From NCBI GenBank assembly GCA_944472155.2, contig OX235277.1:37582804-37646803 (forward strand): a stretch of 64,000 bases of DNA, given 5' to 3'. The notes beneath the pieces are model-generated. The model had not been told where the DNA came from, did not search any database, and saw nothing but the letters and a program-made list of their open reading frames with translations. This DNA is from Trichobilharzia szidati. Taxonomy: Eukaryota; Platyhelminthes; Trematoda; Strigeidida; Schistosomatidae. Positions 22,677 to 34,219 of this stretch are shown piece after piece. The position numbers and the translations under genes were made by a program. Position 1 is the first letter of the stretch; each line of letters begins with the position of its first letter.

Positions 22677-23157
22677 CAAACTCCAATGTGAAGTCAGTGC
22701 TACTATACGGATCAAAGACTTGCACTGCGCGTCATTAAAAGAGCATCTAAAACAAACTACAGACCTTCATTAACAGATGTCTTCTCTCAATACTCAAGAT
22801 CAGATGCCAGCCATAAATGATCAGCAACAGGGATCTCTGGGAGCGAACCAACACAGCAGGAACTGATTGTGAAACAAAAAGGCAGGAAGAAATGGAGATG
22901 GATTGGCCTTTCTCTGAGGAAGCAAACCATCAAGTGACATCACTAGACAAGCCATTGCTCGAGTGGAACCCGAAAGGGAAGCGGCGAGCTGGTCGTCAGT
23001 GTGGGGGTGACTTGGAGGAGGTCATGTGAAGAGGAGGTGAATACGTGTGGGTGAACTTGGAGCCAGGTGAAGACTCTAGCAGAGAACCGAACGCAATGGA
23101 GACGCATGGCTGAAGCCCTATTTTCCTCTAGGAACTAAAGGATACAATAATAATAAA
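22677..23157 (+). mobile_element. RTE-like LINE 3' part
   Basis: Starts in the IFNSNVKSVLLYGS-type region (tccaatgtgaagtcagtgct). It holds [21 protein letters not shown] (Trp-Ile-Gly region shifted), TWRRSCEEE and the terminal ctctaggaactaaagg with an AAT tail. It ends about 150 bases from candidate exon 5. Confidence 0.75.
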
Positions 23158-23300
23158 TCATCAAACTGATATTTGAAGCAGAAACCAGAGAAACAATTTA
23201 CTTTTAAGATGTTTGAGTATTACAGAAGGCTGATGGGATACTGAACAGATCAGCCTACTTGGAATGGCTAGCTGAGAGACTTTTCCAAATGGTGACTCAC

Positions 23301-23549
23301 GCTTCATTTTTAAACATATAAGACCCAAATCCAATAAAGAAAACCACATCTCTGTGACGAAGAAGATGTCATACATGAATGTAGCGCTCAGAGACGATCT
23401 TCTGATTGATACTCTAGTGAAGATAATATCAAACTCCCTAGAAATAGCATTCTTTCCTTGTTTATGAAGACTGGTATTCTTCTGCTCAGCAAAGTTTTCC
23501 AGTGACTCTGAAGATAAACTTCTATATGGATCTGTCACGCCACTTGTTC
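23301..23549 (-). CDS. candidate internal (possibly cassette) exon 5 of the host gene
   Basis: A good acceptor (cctctcttcacag) sits just above 23549 and a consensus donor gtgagt lies at 23295-23300. Between them is an open frame whose first two bases (GA) complete the C left by exon 4 (CGA, Arg), and whose last base (C) joins AG of exon 6 (CAG, Gln). The length, 249 nt, is a multiple of three, so exon 4 to exon 6 splicing also keeps frame and a cassette exon is possible. The first half is Ser/polar (DPYRSLSSESLENFAEQ), like the other exons. The second half is hydrophobic (MYDIFFVTEMWFSLL), which is unlike them and lowers confidence. An earlier donor or a chance open frame is possible. Confidence 0.45.
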
Positions 23550-23739
23550 CTGTGAAGAGAGGTATATAAGTCGTTCGGCGAGGTTTTTATCTAAAAGAGT
23601 TCCATTTAGCTGCCGAGAGATCACAACAGGTAAGTATAGAGTGCTATAAAGGAACAAAGAAAAACAAATAACTACCGGTCGTTTAAACATACGTAGAACT
23701 TGGACAGTATAAAAATATGTAGTGCTGAATACAGTGAAA

Positions 23740-23985
23740 GTTGGTTTGAATAACGAAGAATATTCTTCGCGGGTTTGACTTCTGACGCGGCAGCGCTTTG
23801 ATGCTCACCCAACACACTCTTTCACCTCGTTAAGCCAGTAGTAACCCCAGTAAAGATGGAAGTTTGGGCATAAGGCAAACAATCCCGCCACGTAAAAACA
23901 CATAACTGCTACTGAAATTTCAAACCTCTAGCTAGAAGCCCTATGTTCCACTAAGAAATCAAAGAAATGAAATAATAAGTAACAA
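23740..23985 (+). repeat. SINE-C with LINE-like tail
   Basis: Internal part (acctcgttaagccagtagta) and tail (ctagctagaagccctatg, ttccactaagaaatcaaag) are clear. The tail nearly equals the LINE 3' end, e.g. 31845. Confidence 0.65.
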
Positions 23986-24177
23986 AAATAAGAGTAGAAG
24001 TGGAATCCAGGTTGCGGAATTTGTCCCATTTGCGACTCTTTAGCATCGTTGGGGCATCCACCTAAGAAATCGACACTTCAACAGAACTCGGACACTTTTC
24101 TGCAATCAATCAGTGTGAAAGTCTCAATTAAACTAAATAATTTCTGACAACCATTGCACAGCAGGTAACTCTCATGG

Positions 24178-24355
24178 TCGAATTGGTCTGGTGGATAACG
24201 TTTTGGCGTTTGAAGTGGTTGGTGCTGGTTTCGAGCCTCAGTTTGAGAGAACATCACTCTATGGAGAATGCAGGTACGTCCAGTTGATGAGTCCCACCAA
24301 ATAAGAAGAAGAACACATCCTCTATTCCATTGCTAGAGACCATCCACGGAATTAT
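24178..24355 (+). repeat. SM-alpha-type SINE, degenerate hammerhead
   Basis: Head: attggtctggtggataac, ggtttcgagcctc. Then ccagttgatgagtcccac: the first core base is T in place of C, and GAAA is lost. Confidence 0.6.
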
Positions 24356-24441
24356 TTCGATTTGTTGTTAACGTTATTATATTTTTTGTAGTTCCATTCA
24401 ATTCAACTAAGTTTATTTTGTCACACTATAACTATTGATCT

Positions 24442-25493
24442 CTTTTTTTTATTTGGATAAATCACACAGTGTTACACAGTAATATTAACTGATGACCACC
24501 TTTCGAGCACAAATTATTGCTAATAATCATATCAAGCTACTCACACAACTTCTTCCTTCATTTATATACATGTGTGGAATTGACTAAATATTTGGATAAA
24601 AATTAAAAGGGGATAATATACATTCAGAAATAATAATATGAGTGTTATTGATCAAATATAGTTAGATGGGAAATAAGACGAATGTTTTTATAGTTATTAC
24701 AAGCAATTTGTTAGAATGTTGTGATTTGCTTGAATTGAAATAGAATTTTGAGATTATTTATTATCGTCTTCTGATTTGACTGGAGGTAATAATATCTTCC
24801 ATATTTCTGGTATTTGCATTGAGTCATTTCTGTTGCATGTGTTGGGTGTAAATTCGATGAACCAGGATTCAATAATCAATCTCTCTCTCTCCACCTACAT
24901 AGATTACTTCTTAGAATCTTAACCCTCTCCCACCCTATTGTATGGCTGTGTGTTATTGCATGCAGTGCAATCGTTGAGCTTTTTTCTAAATTACTTATCT
25001 TCTCGGGGTCAACCATTCCTACCTTGGCTAAATTCTTATGTTCCGACAATCTGATTACCCCCATCTCATTGTAACTGATCAACAACACTCATATGATTAC
25101 CACCAGTCAAATCAGAAGAGGATAATAAATAATCTCAAAATTCTATCTCAATTGAAGCAAATCACAACATTCTAACAAATTACTTATTATGACTATAAGA
25201 ACACTCGTCTTATTTCCCATCTGATTGTAATTGATCAATAACACTCATATTATTATCTCTGAATGTACATTATCTTATATTGATTTTTATTCCAATATCT
25301 AATAGATTCTACACATGTATATAAATGAAGGAAAAAAGTTGTGTGAGTGACTTGATATGATTATGAGCAATAAATTGTGCTCAAAACGTGATCATCAGTT
25401 AATATTACTGTGTAACACTGTGTGATTTATCAAAATAAAATCTTATCTATAATGGAGTTACACTCTACCACAGTGCCCGAGTTTTATACTTAT
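24442..25493 (-). mobile_element. non-autonomous PLE with ~340 bp inverted arms
   Basis: Arms at about 24450-24785 and 25095-25440 match the arms of 2391-4346. Between them is a minus-strand remnant of the C-terminal domain (VIRLSEHKNLAK, EKISNLEKSS, the GWERVKILRSN segment). RT and the GIY-YIG start are absent. The right end carries the unpaired extension (ggagttacactctaccacag). attgatct at 24434-24441 and 25494-25501 is a likely 8-bp target duplication. Confidence 0.75.
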
Positions 25494-25789
25494 ATTGATC
25501 TGTTATTCTACGTAAAAAAATGCATCTGCTGCACAGCTGACTATCAGCGGCATGATAAAAAGTATTTTAACTCTTAACTATAAGAATCTGAAGAGAATTT
25601 ATTGGAAAGAATATTCTTCATCATGTAGACGGACTTTTCACTGGTGATACAGGAAATACTTTAAACTGTTAAATCACATATATGGATGGCATAACGAGAC
25701 TTTTATTCACTGAATAACCTTTTCAAGACAGTTTTTTCTTCATAATTATGTCATATGAAACGAACAAACACCAGTGATGATGATGCATA

Positions 25790-26335
25790 GGTTTCCGTAA
25801 AGTTCCTCTTTATAAACTGAAGTAAGTGCAGAGGGAAATGTAGAAGAAAACTATTAGGACATGTGTTACATATACCTAGTCATCGCCTTCCTCGACCAGC
25901 GGGCAATGTTAGCTGACTGACATAGGGTCAGGCTGGAAAAGAGCTAGTGGCGGTCAAACCAAAACATGGCTTCATCAGTCAATGAAATCCACAACAATTA
26001 GTTTAAGCTGGCCACGTAGGAAGGTGTTGACTTCCTGGTCGGGGTCCTCCGGACGGTGAAAACCAATGGTTGGAAACAATTGGTGACATGGCTCAAAGTG
26101 ATCGTTCTCAGTGGCTGTCGCAGATACATCCACTCCTTGTGACTTATAATTTCCAATGAAACCGTTTTGTTCTTCGTTATTACTATTCCTTTGTCTCACA
26201 CCTCTGTTTACTGTCTATATTATTATGCATTTCTCCTTCTTTATTCTCTTGCTTTGTGTGCTACATGGAGTGTGACGACTTGAACTGCTACACATCGGTG
26301 CAAAGTTCTATGTCGAGAACAGACAGACAGACAGA
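25790..26335 (+). mobile_element. non-LTR element C-terminus and 3' UTR (second LINE type)
   Basis: The broken plus frame gives LGHVLHIPSHRLPRP-like, KPKHGFIS, GHVGRC and WLETIGDMAQSDRSQWL. This differs from the RTE-like ends and resembles the end of other trematode LINE polyproteins. The 3' region ends in a gacagacagacag run. An inverted copy lies at 26765-27110. Confidence 0.55.
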
Positions 26336-26394
26336 AGAAAACTATTAACAACAGAACCTGTTTGAGTGTTGGAAATATTTATTTCCCGATGTGA

Positions 26395-27660
26395 GTTTAA
26401 AACAAGCGACAAATGGTGTTACTGCAGCAGGATTTAATGAATTCACCAAAATTTCGGTGGAACTACTCTTAAGCGGAACACTCTACATACACGGATATAT
26501 ATATATTTATTTACTATTATAAATCTATTGGGAGGTATAAGATTGATAAACAAATAAAGTACATTGAATTAATCACGCAACACGCAACACATGTGAATGT
26601 TTTTCAGGTCATGTTCAAATAGATAAGTGGGGGGAAAGGAGTGTGAGAGATTAAAATTAAGATAAAATGCATTTTGCTTTAATTACTACACTTAGATAAA
26701 CAATTAGCCATTATAGAAGGAACTTAAATATATCAAGAAATGCATGCAAACGGAGTAATATTAATAGCAGTCTGTCTGTCTGTTTTCCACATAGAACTTT
26801 GCACATATGTGCGGCAGTTCAAGTCGCCACACTCCATGTAGCACACAGACCAAGAGAAGAAAGTAGGAGAAATGCATATTAGAGACAGTAAACAGAACAG
26901 AGGTGTGAGACAAAGGAATAGTAATAACGAAGAACAAAACAGTTTAATTGGAAATCATAAGTCACAAGGAGTGGATGCATCTGCGACAGCCACTGAGAAC
27001 GATCACTTTGAGCCATGTCACCAATTGTTTCCAACCACTGGTTTTTACCGTCCCGAGGTTCCCAACCAGGAAGCCAGTCTACACCTTCCTACGTGGCAGT
27101 ACTTATAATAATAATGCTGAAAAGAGTTAAGATAACGCTACTGGTAAAAGATAGTTTTAAATGAATCAGGAATTGTACTTATTAAGAGGTAGAATAAAGT
27201 GTTAATAATATTAAGAGTGATAACAGTTTAATGAGTAAAACGTATTGCCATGGTTATTCCAGGATCCGGATTGGGGTAGTCTTAACTCGTTTCAGCATTA
27301 TTATTATAACTATTGCTATTATTATTACTCCGTTTGCAATTCTTGATATATTTAAGTTCCTTCTATAATGACTAATTGTTTGCCTAAGTGATGTAAATGA
27401 AGCGTAATGCAATTTATCTTAGTTCCAATCTCTCACACTCCCTTCCCCCACTTATCTATTTGAACATGACCTGAAAAACATTCACATGTGTTGCGTGTTG
27501 CGTGATTAATTCAGTGTATTCTATTTGTTTATCAATCTTATATTTCCTAATGTATTTATAATAGTACATATATATATCCGTGTATGTAGAGTGTTCAGTT
27601 GAAGAGTAGTTTGGTGAATTCATTAAATCCTACTGAATTAACACTTTTTGTTGCTATTTC
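26395..27660. mobile_element. foldback element with ~350 bp arms enclosing a LINE tail
   Basis: Arms at 26400-26764 and 27300-27660 are inverted copies (ggatttaatgaattcacc at 26430 and its complement at 27610), with moderate divergence. Inside, 26765-27110 is a minus-strand copy of the tail at 25790-26335, followed by a smaller inverted pair (gaaaagagttaag at 27118 and its complement near 27280). No PLE coding is seen, but the architecture is that of the PLE foldbacks. Confidence 0.6.
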
Positions 27661-27739
27661 ATTGTGATGACTTTCAGGAGAAATGAAGTTTTCAGCAGAG
27701 ATCCTTCATATTCACTCTATATCTTCTTCATCCTCCACT

Positions 27740-27970
27740 TTGAGTTCCAAGTGGAACATGAGGCGTTGAACTTGAGATTGCAAGTTTTAGTAGCAGTAGT
27801 GTTTAGTTTTTGCTGGATGCGGTTGCTGGCCTCACACGCCTAACCTCCCCTGTTTTTCTCGGACTCATTGGCAGGTTAAGTAAGGTTTAGGAGTGCATCG
27901 AATGGGGAATTGAACTAGGATCAAGTTGGGTATGTTTGGGGAGCACCATTATCACTAAACCACTGGACTC
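27740..27970 (-). repeat. SINE-C
   Basis: In reverse: tail (gttccaagtggaacatgagg), gcagtagtgtttag, then a tRNA-like head on minus (gtggtttagtgataatgg, near 27955). Confidence 0.55.
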
Positions 27971-27999
27971 TAGTCATTATAATATGTGACACTATTTAT

Positions 28000-29222
28000 T
28001 ATTCAGGAGAAACAAGTCATGTATTGATCTAATCGCCACATTACGGATCATCATTGAACAAAACCTCTCTATCTCAACTTCATCGACTTTGAAAAGACCT
28101 CCGAAAGCGTCCGTCGAGAGGTGCTTTGGCAACTAATTCGCTACTACGAGGTGCCACCGACAATTAAACACCTCATCCAAGAGTTGTACGACAACGCTGC
28201 ACGCCAAGTAATCCACAACGGGAAACTCACGGAATCCTTCGAAGTAAAGACGGGAGTAAGACAAGCTGGCTGCCTACTATCGCCAATGATTTTCCTGATT
28301 GCAGTAGACTGGATAATGCGACAAACAGCAGGCAATGAGGAAACAGGCATAAGATGGACTGACACAAAAAACTTGGAGGATCTGGACTTCGCCAATGATA
28401 TATGTCTGATTTCTCACAAAAAGGAAGATATGCAATTGAAAAGCAACAAGTTGGCGGAAGAAGCATCAAAGATAGAACTTCAGGTGAACATGGAGAGAAC
28501 AGAGGTGATGAAGATTCCTGGGCAACACCAACAGCAACAACAACAACAGACAACAATCAGCATAAATGGAAGGAACCTGAAAGAAACAACCTCCTTTACC
28601 CACCTACCTGGGAAGCATCGTTTCAACTACAGGCGAAACTGACGAGGATATCAAAGCAAGGATCGGAAAAGCAAGACAAGCTTTCACTACTCTCAAGTCT
28701 GTGTGGAAGTCAACAGCACTCAGCATCAAAAATAAGATCCGGATTTTCAGCTCTAATGAGAAGTCAGTCAGTGCTACTCACTATACGGATCAGAGACTTG
28801 CACTGCGCGTCATAAAGAGCATCTCAAACAAACTACAGACCTTCATCAGCAGCTAGCTGTCTTCGCTCAATACCACTCAAGATCAGATGGTCGGCCAGAG
28901 AAGATCAGCAACAGAGATCTCTAGGAGCAAACCAACCAGGAACCGACTGTGCAACAAATTTGCAGGAAGAAATGGATGTTGACTGGCCATACTCTGAGAA
29001 AACCATTAAGTGACATCCATAGACAAGCCCTCGAGTGGAACGCGAAAGGGAAGTGGCAAGTCAGTCGCCAAAGCGTGACTTGGAGGAGATGTGAAGAGGA
29101 GATGAAAGTATGTGGGCAGACGTGGAGCCAGGTGACAACTTTAGCAGAGAACCAAACGCAATGGAGACGTGTGGTTGAAGCCCTATGTTCCTCTAGGAAT
29201 AACAGGATAATAATAATAATAT
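28000..29222 (+). mobile_element. RTE-like LINE with reverse transcriptase palm and C-terminus
   Basis: The longest single frame is 28121-28642. It encodes palm motifs: VKTGVRQAGCLLSPMIFL, then the catalytic box LDFANDICLISHK, where FADD has become FAND and loses one catalytic Asp. Upstream, NKSCIDLIATLRIIIEQ and FIDFEK sit in other frames. Downstream the C-terminal motifs run to CSSRN near 29200 with an AAT tail. The endonuclease half is missing, so this is a 5'-truncated dead copy. Confidence 0.85.
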
Positions 29223-29650
29223 AATAATTTATTATTGTTATTCCCTTAGGTTCCGAGTGGAACATTCGGCTTCAACAATACATCTCCACTTTCTTCTATT
29301 TTTTGCTCTCCCCTGCAGTTGGGTCCATGATTGCACATAATGTCTCATCTCCTCCTCTTCCCCACACGATCTCTTCCATGTCAACCTAGCACTGATGACT
29401 CACTCGTCGCCGCTTCCTACTTTGGTTCCATTCAATCGATGGCTGGCACTGAGCGCAGTGTCATTCGACGGCCTTCTCAACGTATGCCTCATAAACTCAT
29501 CTCCATTTTTTCTTACATATTTCGTGATGATTTCATCCTTTCTCTTCTCTGTAGCTGTATCGGTGTTGTGCTCGAATGACATACGTTCATCAACAGTCAA
29601 GTCATAGAGAACGTGGAAGCTAATTAAGACATCCAGACTGGCTGAACCGG
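29222..29650 (-). mobile_element. RTE-like LINE 3' end
   Basis: Tail-to-tail with the preceding LINE: reverse complement of the terminal codons (cccttaggttccgagtgg) and C-terminus (TLRRPSNDTALSA on minus). It ends about 80 bases from exon 4. Confidence 0.65.
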
Positions 29651-29732
29651 AACAGAATGTCTCAATGAGCTCCTCCTTTTTTTGTTGTTGACATTATATA
29701 AGCAGAAAAAAATCTCAAGGGTATTAACATAC

Positions 29733-30050
29733 GTGGAATTTTATTTGAATATGATCCTATACACCATGTTGCCAAATCTGTACGAATAGGTGTTGGCAGT
29801 CGACGTCTTTCTGCACTGACAACAGCCGATAAATCATTTTGTTGTAAACCACTCAGTTCAGTGTTAACACTATTTGAATTATTATTATTATTATTAGTGT
29901 TGTTCGTACTGGTGTAATTAGCTGGCGACAATTCAGCGAACTTTCGTTGAGTATTGGTTGACTTTAAAGAAGAATTTAATTGTGGAGAGTCTAGAAGATA
30001 CTTGATACTTGAACTGCTTGTTCTTTCAATTGTACTAGATTTTTGTAAAA
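29733..30050 (-). CDS. internal exon 4 of the host gene (about 106 codons)
   Basis: The acceptor is tttattacag above 30050 and the donor gtatgt is at 29727-29732. The first two bases (TT) complete the codon left by the previous exon, and one C is left over at the end. The translation runs from LQKSSTIERT to SYSNKIP. It has a Ser-rich start, an Asn-rich run (NNTNNNNNNSNS) encoded by AAT/AAC repeats, and a more ordered-looking end (ERRRLPTPIRTDLATWC). A minus-strand LINE tail lies just downstream at 29222-29650. No domain is recognised. Confidence 0.75.
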
Positions 30051-30089
30051 CTGTAATAAACAAAAATTAAAATAAACAGAAAAGGGATT

Positions 30090-30345
30090 TCGATAGTTTG
30101 GTGCAGGACTGTGTTGAGTGCTACTTATAACGGTTATAAGTAGTATATCAGTAAAAGAGTTCAGAAAAGTAATAATTTATTTTAGACACTAGAAAAAGAC
30201 GATCGAAGAAGAGAACTGTGAGAAGAACACTACAGACACTGTGCAGAATCCAAAAAGCTATCGAATGTGGTGATTTCAGGCCAATTTCTAAATGATGTGA
30301 AAATGAAGCATTGAAGATCAGGTATACCAAATTTATTTACCTACA
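30090..30345 (-). repeat. dispersed repeat R, copy 1
   Basis: On minus the sequence matches 50270-50530 on plus over about 250 bases; even the chance translations are similar (SPHSIAFWIL / SPHSIACWIL, LLTVLFFD). I do not recognise the element; LTR or SINE identity is not shown. Confidence 0.55.
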
Positions 30346-30514
30346 GTGAGTTTGAGCCTCAGTCATTCTTAACAGTACTGGTTCATAAGTGAGTATTACT
30401 TCAGAGAAACCTGGGATCCTTTTATTGCGTAAATGACTGAATGGAAGAGTAATTTTCTAAAAACAGGGTCAATTAGACGGAAAATGGAAAGAAATTTGAA
30501 TTTATGCTAGATTC

Positions 30515-31892
30515 TACCTTGTGAAACTACCAAAGAAGGGCGACCTGGGACTCTGCAAGAACTGGTGAGCAATCATGCTCCTATCGACGCCAAGTAAAAT
30601 CCTGAGTCGCATCATCCTGGAGAGAATAAAGGACGCACTGGATACACAATTCCGACCAGAACAAGCTGGATTCAGGAAAGGCAAATCATGTTCTGACCAA
30701 ATTGCATCATCATCGAACAAAGCATGGAATGGCAATCAAATCTCTACCTCAACTTTATAGACTTTGAGAAGGCCTTCGACAGCGTTGACTGCGAAGTAAT
30801 TTGGAAACTACGCGAGTACTACGACGTACCCCAAGTATTCATCAACCTTATTCAACAGCTGTACGATAACGGCACATGTCAAGTGATCCACAACGGAAAA
30901 CTCAGTGAGGCTTTTTTAGTAAACACAGGAGTCAGACAAGGGTGCTTATTATCACCAATGATATTCCTAATTGTGGTGGACCGATTGTGCGTCGGACAGT
31001 GGGAAACGAGAATACACGGATATCCTGGACCGACGTGAAGAACCTAGAAGACCTGGATTTCGCGCGTGGATGATTTATGTTTGATGTCACACAAAATCGA
31101 AGACTTACAAGCGAAAACTGACGATCTGGTCGAAGAAGCAGCAAAGACAGGACTCCAGGTGAACATAGACAAGACGGAGGTTATGAAAATAACCAACAAC
31201 AACAACAGCAACATCCAGCGCCAATCACCATCAACGGGAGGGATTCGAAAGAGGTTGCTTCATTCACTTCACTTATCTAGGGAGCCTTGTCTCAGCTATA
31301 GGAGGAACCAACGAGGATGTCAAATCGAGAATCGGGAAGGCGAGAAACACATTCATCAACCTGAAACCAATCTGGAAATCTTCGTCACTCAGCAACACTC
31401 AACAACGAAATTCGGATTTTCAATACAAACGTCAAGTCAGTCAGTTCTTCTATACGGATCAGAAACTTGGTGGGTCACCAAGAATATTTCCAACAGCCTG
31501 TTGCGCACCTTTATCAACAACTATCTTCTCTATATACTGAAGATCAGATGGCCGCCGTAAAGAATCACCAACAAGAAACTATGGGAACATACGAAACAGG
31601 AACCAATCGCCTAACAAATATGCAGGAGAAAGTGGAGATGGATTGAACACTCGCTGAGGAGACCACTGGGTGACATCGCGCGTCAGGCCCTCGAGTGGAA
31701 CTCGAAAGGGAAGCGGTGAGTGGGACGTCCAAGGGTGACATGGAGGAGATCGTGTGAAGAAGAGTTGGAACAATATGGACTAACATGGATGCAGGTGAAA
31801 AATATAGCAGGAGACAGAAGCAAGTGGAGACGTTCAGTTGAAGCCCTATGTTCCACTAAGAACCCAAGGGAACAATCATAATAAAAAATAAT
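30515..31892 (+). mobile_element. RTE-like LINE with reverse transcriptase, several frames
   Basis: Motifs in order: LPKKGDLGLCKNW, ILSRIILERIKDALD, RPEQAGFRKGKSCSDQI, FIDFEKAFDSVDCEV, VNTGVRQGCLLSPMIFL, then a break where the FADD box should be (DFARVDDLCLMSH by joining frames), INIDKTEVMK-like, LLYGSETWWVTKNISN and ILKIRWPP. It ends with tgttccactaagaaccc. No intact endonuclease, and several frameshifts. Confidence 0.85.
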
Positions 31893-31969
31893 ACTAGATC
31901 CTACAAGTAATTTTAGATTTTATAAGTTTGGGAATGCCTGTTCACTTAAAATAAAATATTACGTCGCTT

Positions 31970-32295
31970 CAGCTAGGAGAGGCTGAAAGATACGCTGGAT
32001 GTGAAACTTCACCCGCAAACAGACTGGATTCATGTGCTGATCAAATTCCAATGGCTATATCACGACAGAAATCTCAGCGAAGCCTTTGAAGTGAACATAG
32101 AAGCAAGTGAGATCCAAGTACTGTTATCAGTGATATTCTTAACTTAGGTAAACTGGATCACGCGCAGATCGTGTGTAGGGAGTGAGAAGGCAGGAATAAT
32201 ATGGCTAATAAGAAGACTCTAGGAGATATGGACTCCGCGGATGATTTATGTCTGATATTGGACAAGGTTGAAGATATACAGACTAAAACCAACAA
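31970..32295 (+). mobile_element. RTE-like LINE, left part of a copy split by a PLE
   Basis: Degenerate RT: RLKDTLDVKLHPQT, NLSEAFEVN, then GDMDSADDLCLI, the FADD box reading SADD. Interrupted at 32295; resumes at 33190. Confidence 0.6.
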
Positions 32296-33189
32296 TGAAC
32301 GAAATATTCCCATATTGGGTCATAAGAAAAAGATGTGAACAGCGAAGAAAATGTTCTTTTCGACGATTCATTTTCAAAAGCTGCTGTACACAATCGTAAT
32401 TATATTCAACAAGGAATTCATAAGATGACCAATCAGATACTGGTAAAATGTGTCCTCGAAAAATGTGACAAGTACGTAACGTCAAATCCACAAACGTATT
32501 CTGGGACATTGTCCATCTTTGTTAGCCAGGGCAGAAAAGAAGAACAGTAACAGCTCCATCCTCGAACACTTTGTCAACTCTGTACATCCACAACCTTCGC
32601 ATGAATGCTTTATAGTGCTACTCAGAGTCCCTCAATATCTTACAAAGGGACTTCGAATACGCCATATGAACACAGTTGAATCATCGGCTATTCGGTATCT
32701 GAAAGTGGACGTCTGCATTCAAAAGCATTGCATACATTCACTCGCCCTACCGTGAACAGAGTAACGTTCTCACTATAATTTTGCTTCTTTTATTCTGTAA
32801 GTTTAATATTATTATTGTCATTACTACTATTATTTTATTATCATTATTATTTCCATCATACATATTTTATTATCACTCTATTACTGTTAGTTAATAACAT
32901 TGGGTTTTCATGCAGATTTTAAATATAAAAACACTTTATCGTCTTTCCACTAGTTCCTGTCCATTCTTCACAGTCAGAGTGATTAGTCATTTTCTCACGC
33001 TTATTGCGTAATACCAACTTCTGCCTCCTTACAATACGTAATACATTTATCCGAGGACAAATTTTACCAGTAGTATCTGATTGGTCTTATGATTTCTTTG
33101 TTAAATATAATTACGATTGTACATCAGCTTTTGAAAATAAAAATCGTCGAAAAGAAGATTTTCTTTACTGTTCACGTCTTTTTATTATG
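32296..33189 (+). mobile_element. PLE foldback inside a LINE, 10-bp duplication
   Basis: Arms 32315-32500 and 33010-33189 are inverted copies (their antisense readings both give RRKE(H/D)FLxCSRLF-type peptides). Between them the plus strand keeps the PLE C-terminus (ESSAIRYLKVDVCIQKH) ending near 32756. aaaccaacaa at 32286-32295 and 33190-33199 is the target duplication, and the LINE frame continues across it. Confidence 0.75.
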
Positions 33190-33910
33190 AAACCAACAAG
33201 ATGCTGCAGATAGTGAAGACAGGACTTCAGGTGAACATAGAGAAGACGTAGGTGATGAAGACATGCACGCATGCACCAACAAGAACAACCAGCACCAATA
33301 GCTATCAACAGTTGAAACTTGAAAGAGGTCATTTTCTTCACCTGTTGGGGGAGCATCGTTTGAACTAGAAGTAACACGGATGAGAATTTCAAATTCAGGA
33401 CCCGAAAGGCAAGATATACCTTCGCTAATTTAAAATCAGTGTAGAAATTTACTATGCTCAGCATAAGAAACAAGATTTGGATTTTGTTAACACCACTGTC
33501 AAGTCAGTGCTTCTGTTTGACTAGTCAAGGGAAACACTTCTGATAGATTGAAGAATTTTATCAACACCTGCCTTCATTAGATGGTACTGAAGATGAGATG
33601 AGATGGGATTATCAATAAATAAGTCTATCAACGAACCGACCTAGAATCTGTCACCAAAGAAATATGCCGTAAGAAATGGAGGTGGATTAGATACACTTTG
33701 AGAGGATTGTTTAGTAACACCAGGGTGAACGCCAGCCCTCAGGTGGGACCCGACTGGGAAACAACGAGTTGGGCTTCGGTCTGAGTGTGGCATTGCGGAG
33801 GTAGTGTGAGGAGGAGACCCAAGGTGACAGGAAATCATAGGTCCAGCTGAAGAGGACTGTAGAGAAGAGTACGAAAAGGGAATGTTCTTTTGAATAATGA
33901 TGATAGTAAT
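33190..33910 (+). mobile_element. RTE-like LINE, right part of the split copy
   Basis: Continues after the PLE: aagacaggacttcaggtgaa, then a worn C-terminal region (ICRKKWRWIRYTLRG) and a 3' end near 33890. Heavily mutated. Confidence 0.6.
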
Positions 33911-33914
33911 TTTC

Positions 33915-34215
33915 AATGCTTAGAACTCAGAATGAGGCATTGTCATTTACATGAAACACTATGTCCATATATGAAATGAAAGATTCTGTGAATTGAGTCA
34001 AATCGGTCGAAGCTAAATGATTGTGACTGTGCTACGCTTTATTCTTCTGCATTGCGAGACTATCGAACTGTGACTTGAATCAATCGAAAGAAGTCTTAGA
34101 TGAGCTCATTTTGATGTCTGATTTTACGTGTACTGAGAACTTAGGTTCCGTCAAACGGATATACTTCCTTTATCTTGTGTACAATAGAAAACTAAAGCCT
34201 AACTGGGATCACTTG
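33915..34215. other. no recognised feature
   Basis: No exon or repeat assigned. Confidence 0.4.
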
Positions 34216-34219
34216 TTTA

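Noticed and set aside
24000..24060. Another complete SM-alpha hammerhead
   Set aside because: Only the substrate-side word ggaatccagg and a loop-like word remain; the core motifs are missing.
30148..30330. Conserved small protein shared by 30148-30330 and 50284-50520
   Set aside because: Similarity extends outside the frames and includes shifts, so it is DNA repeat similarity rather than protein conservation.
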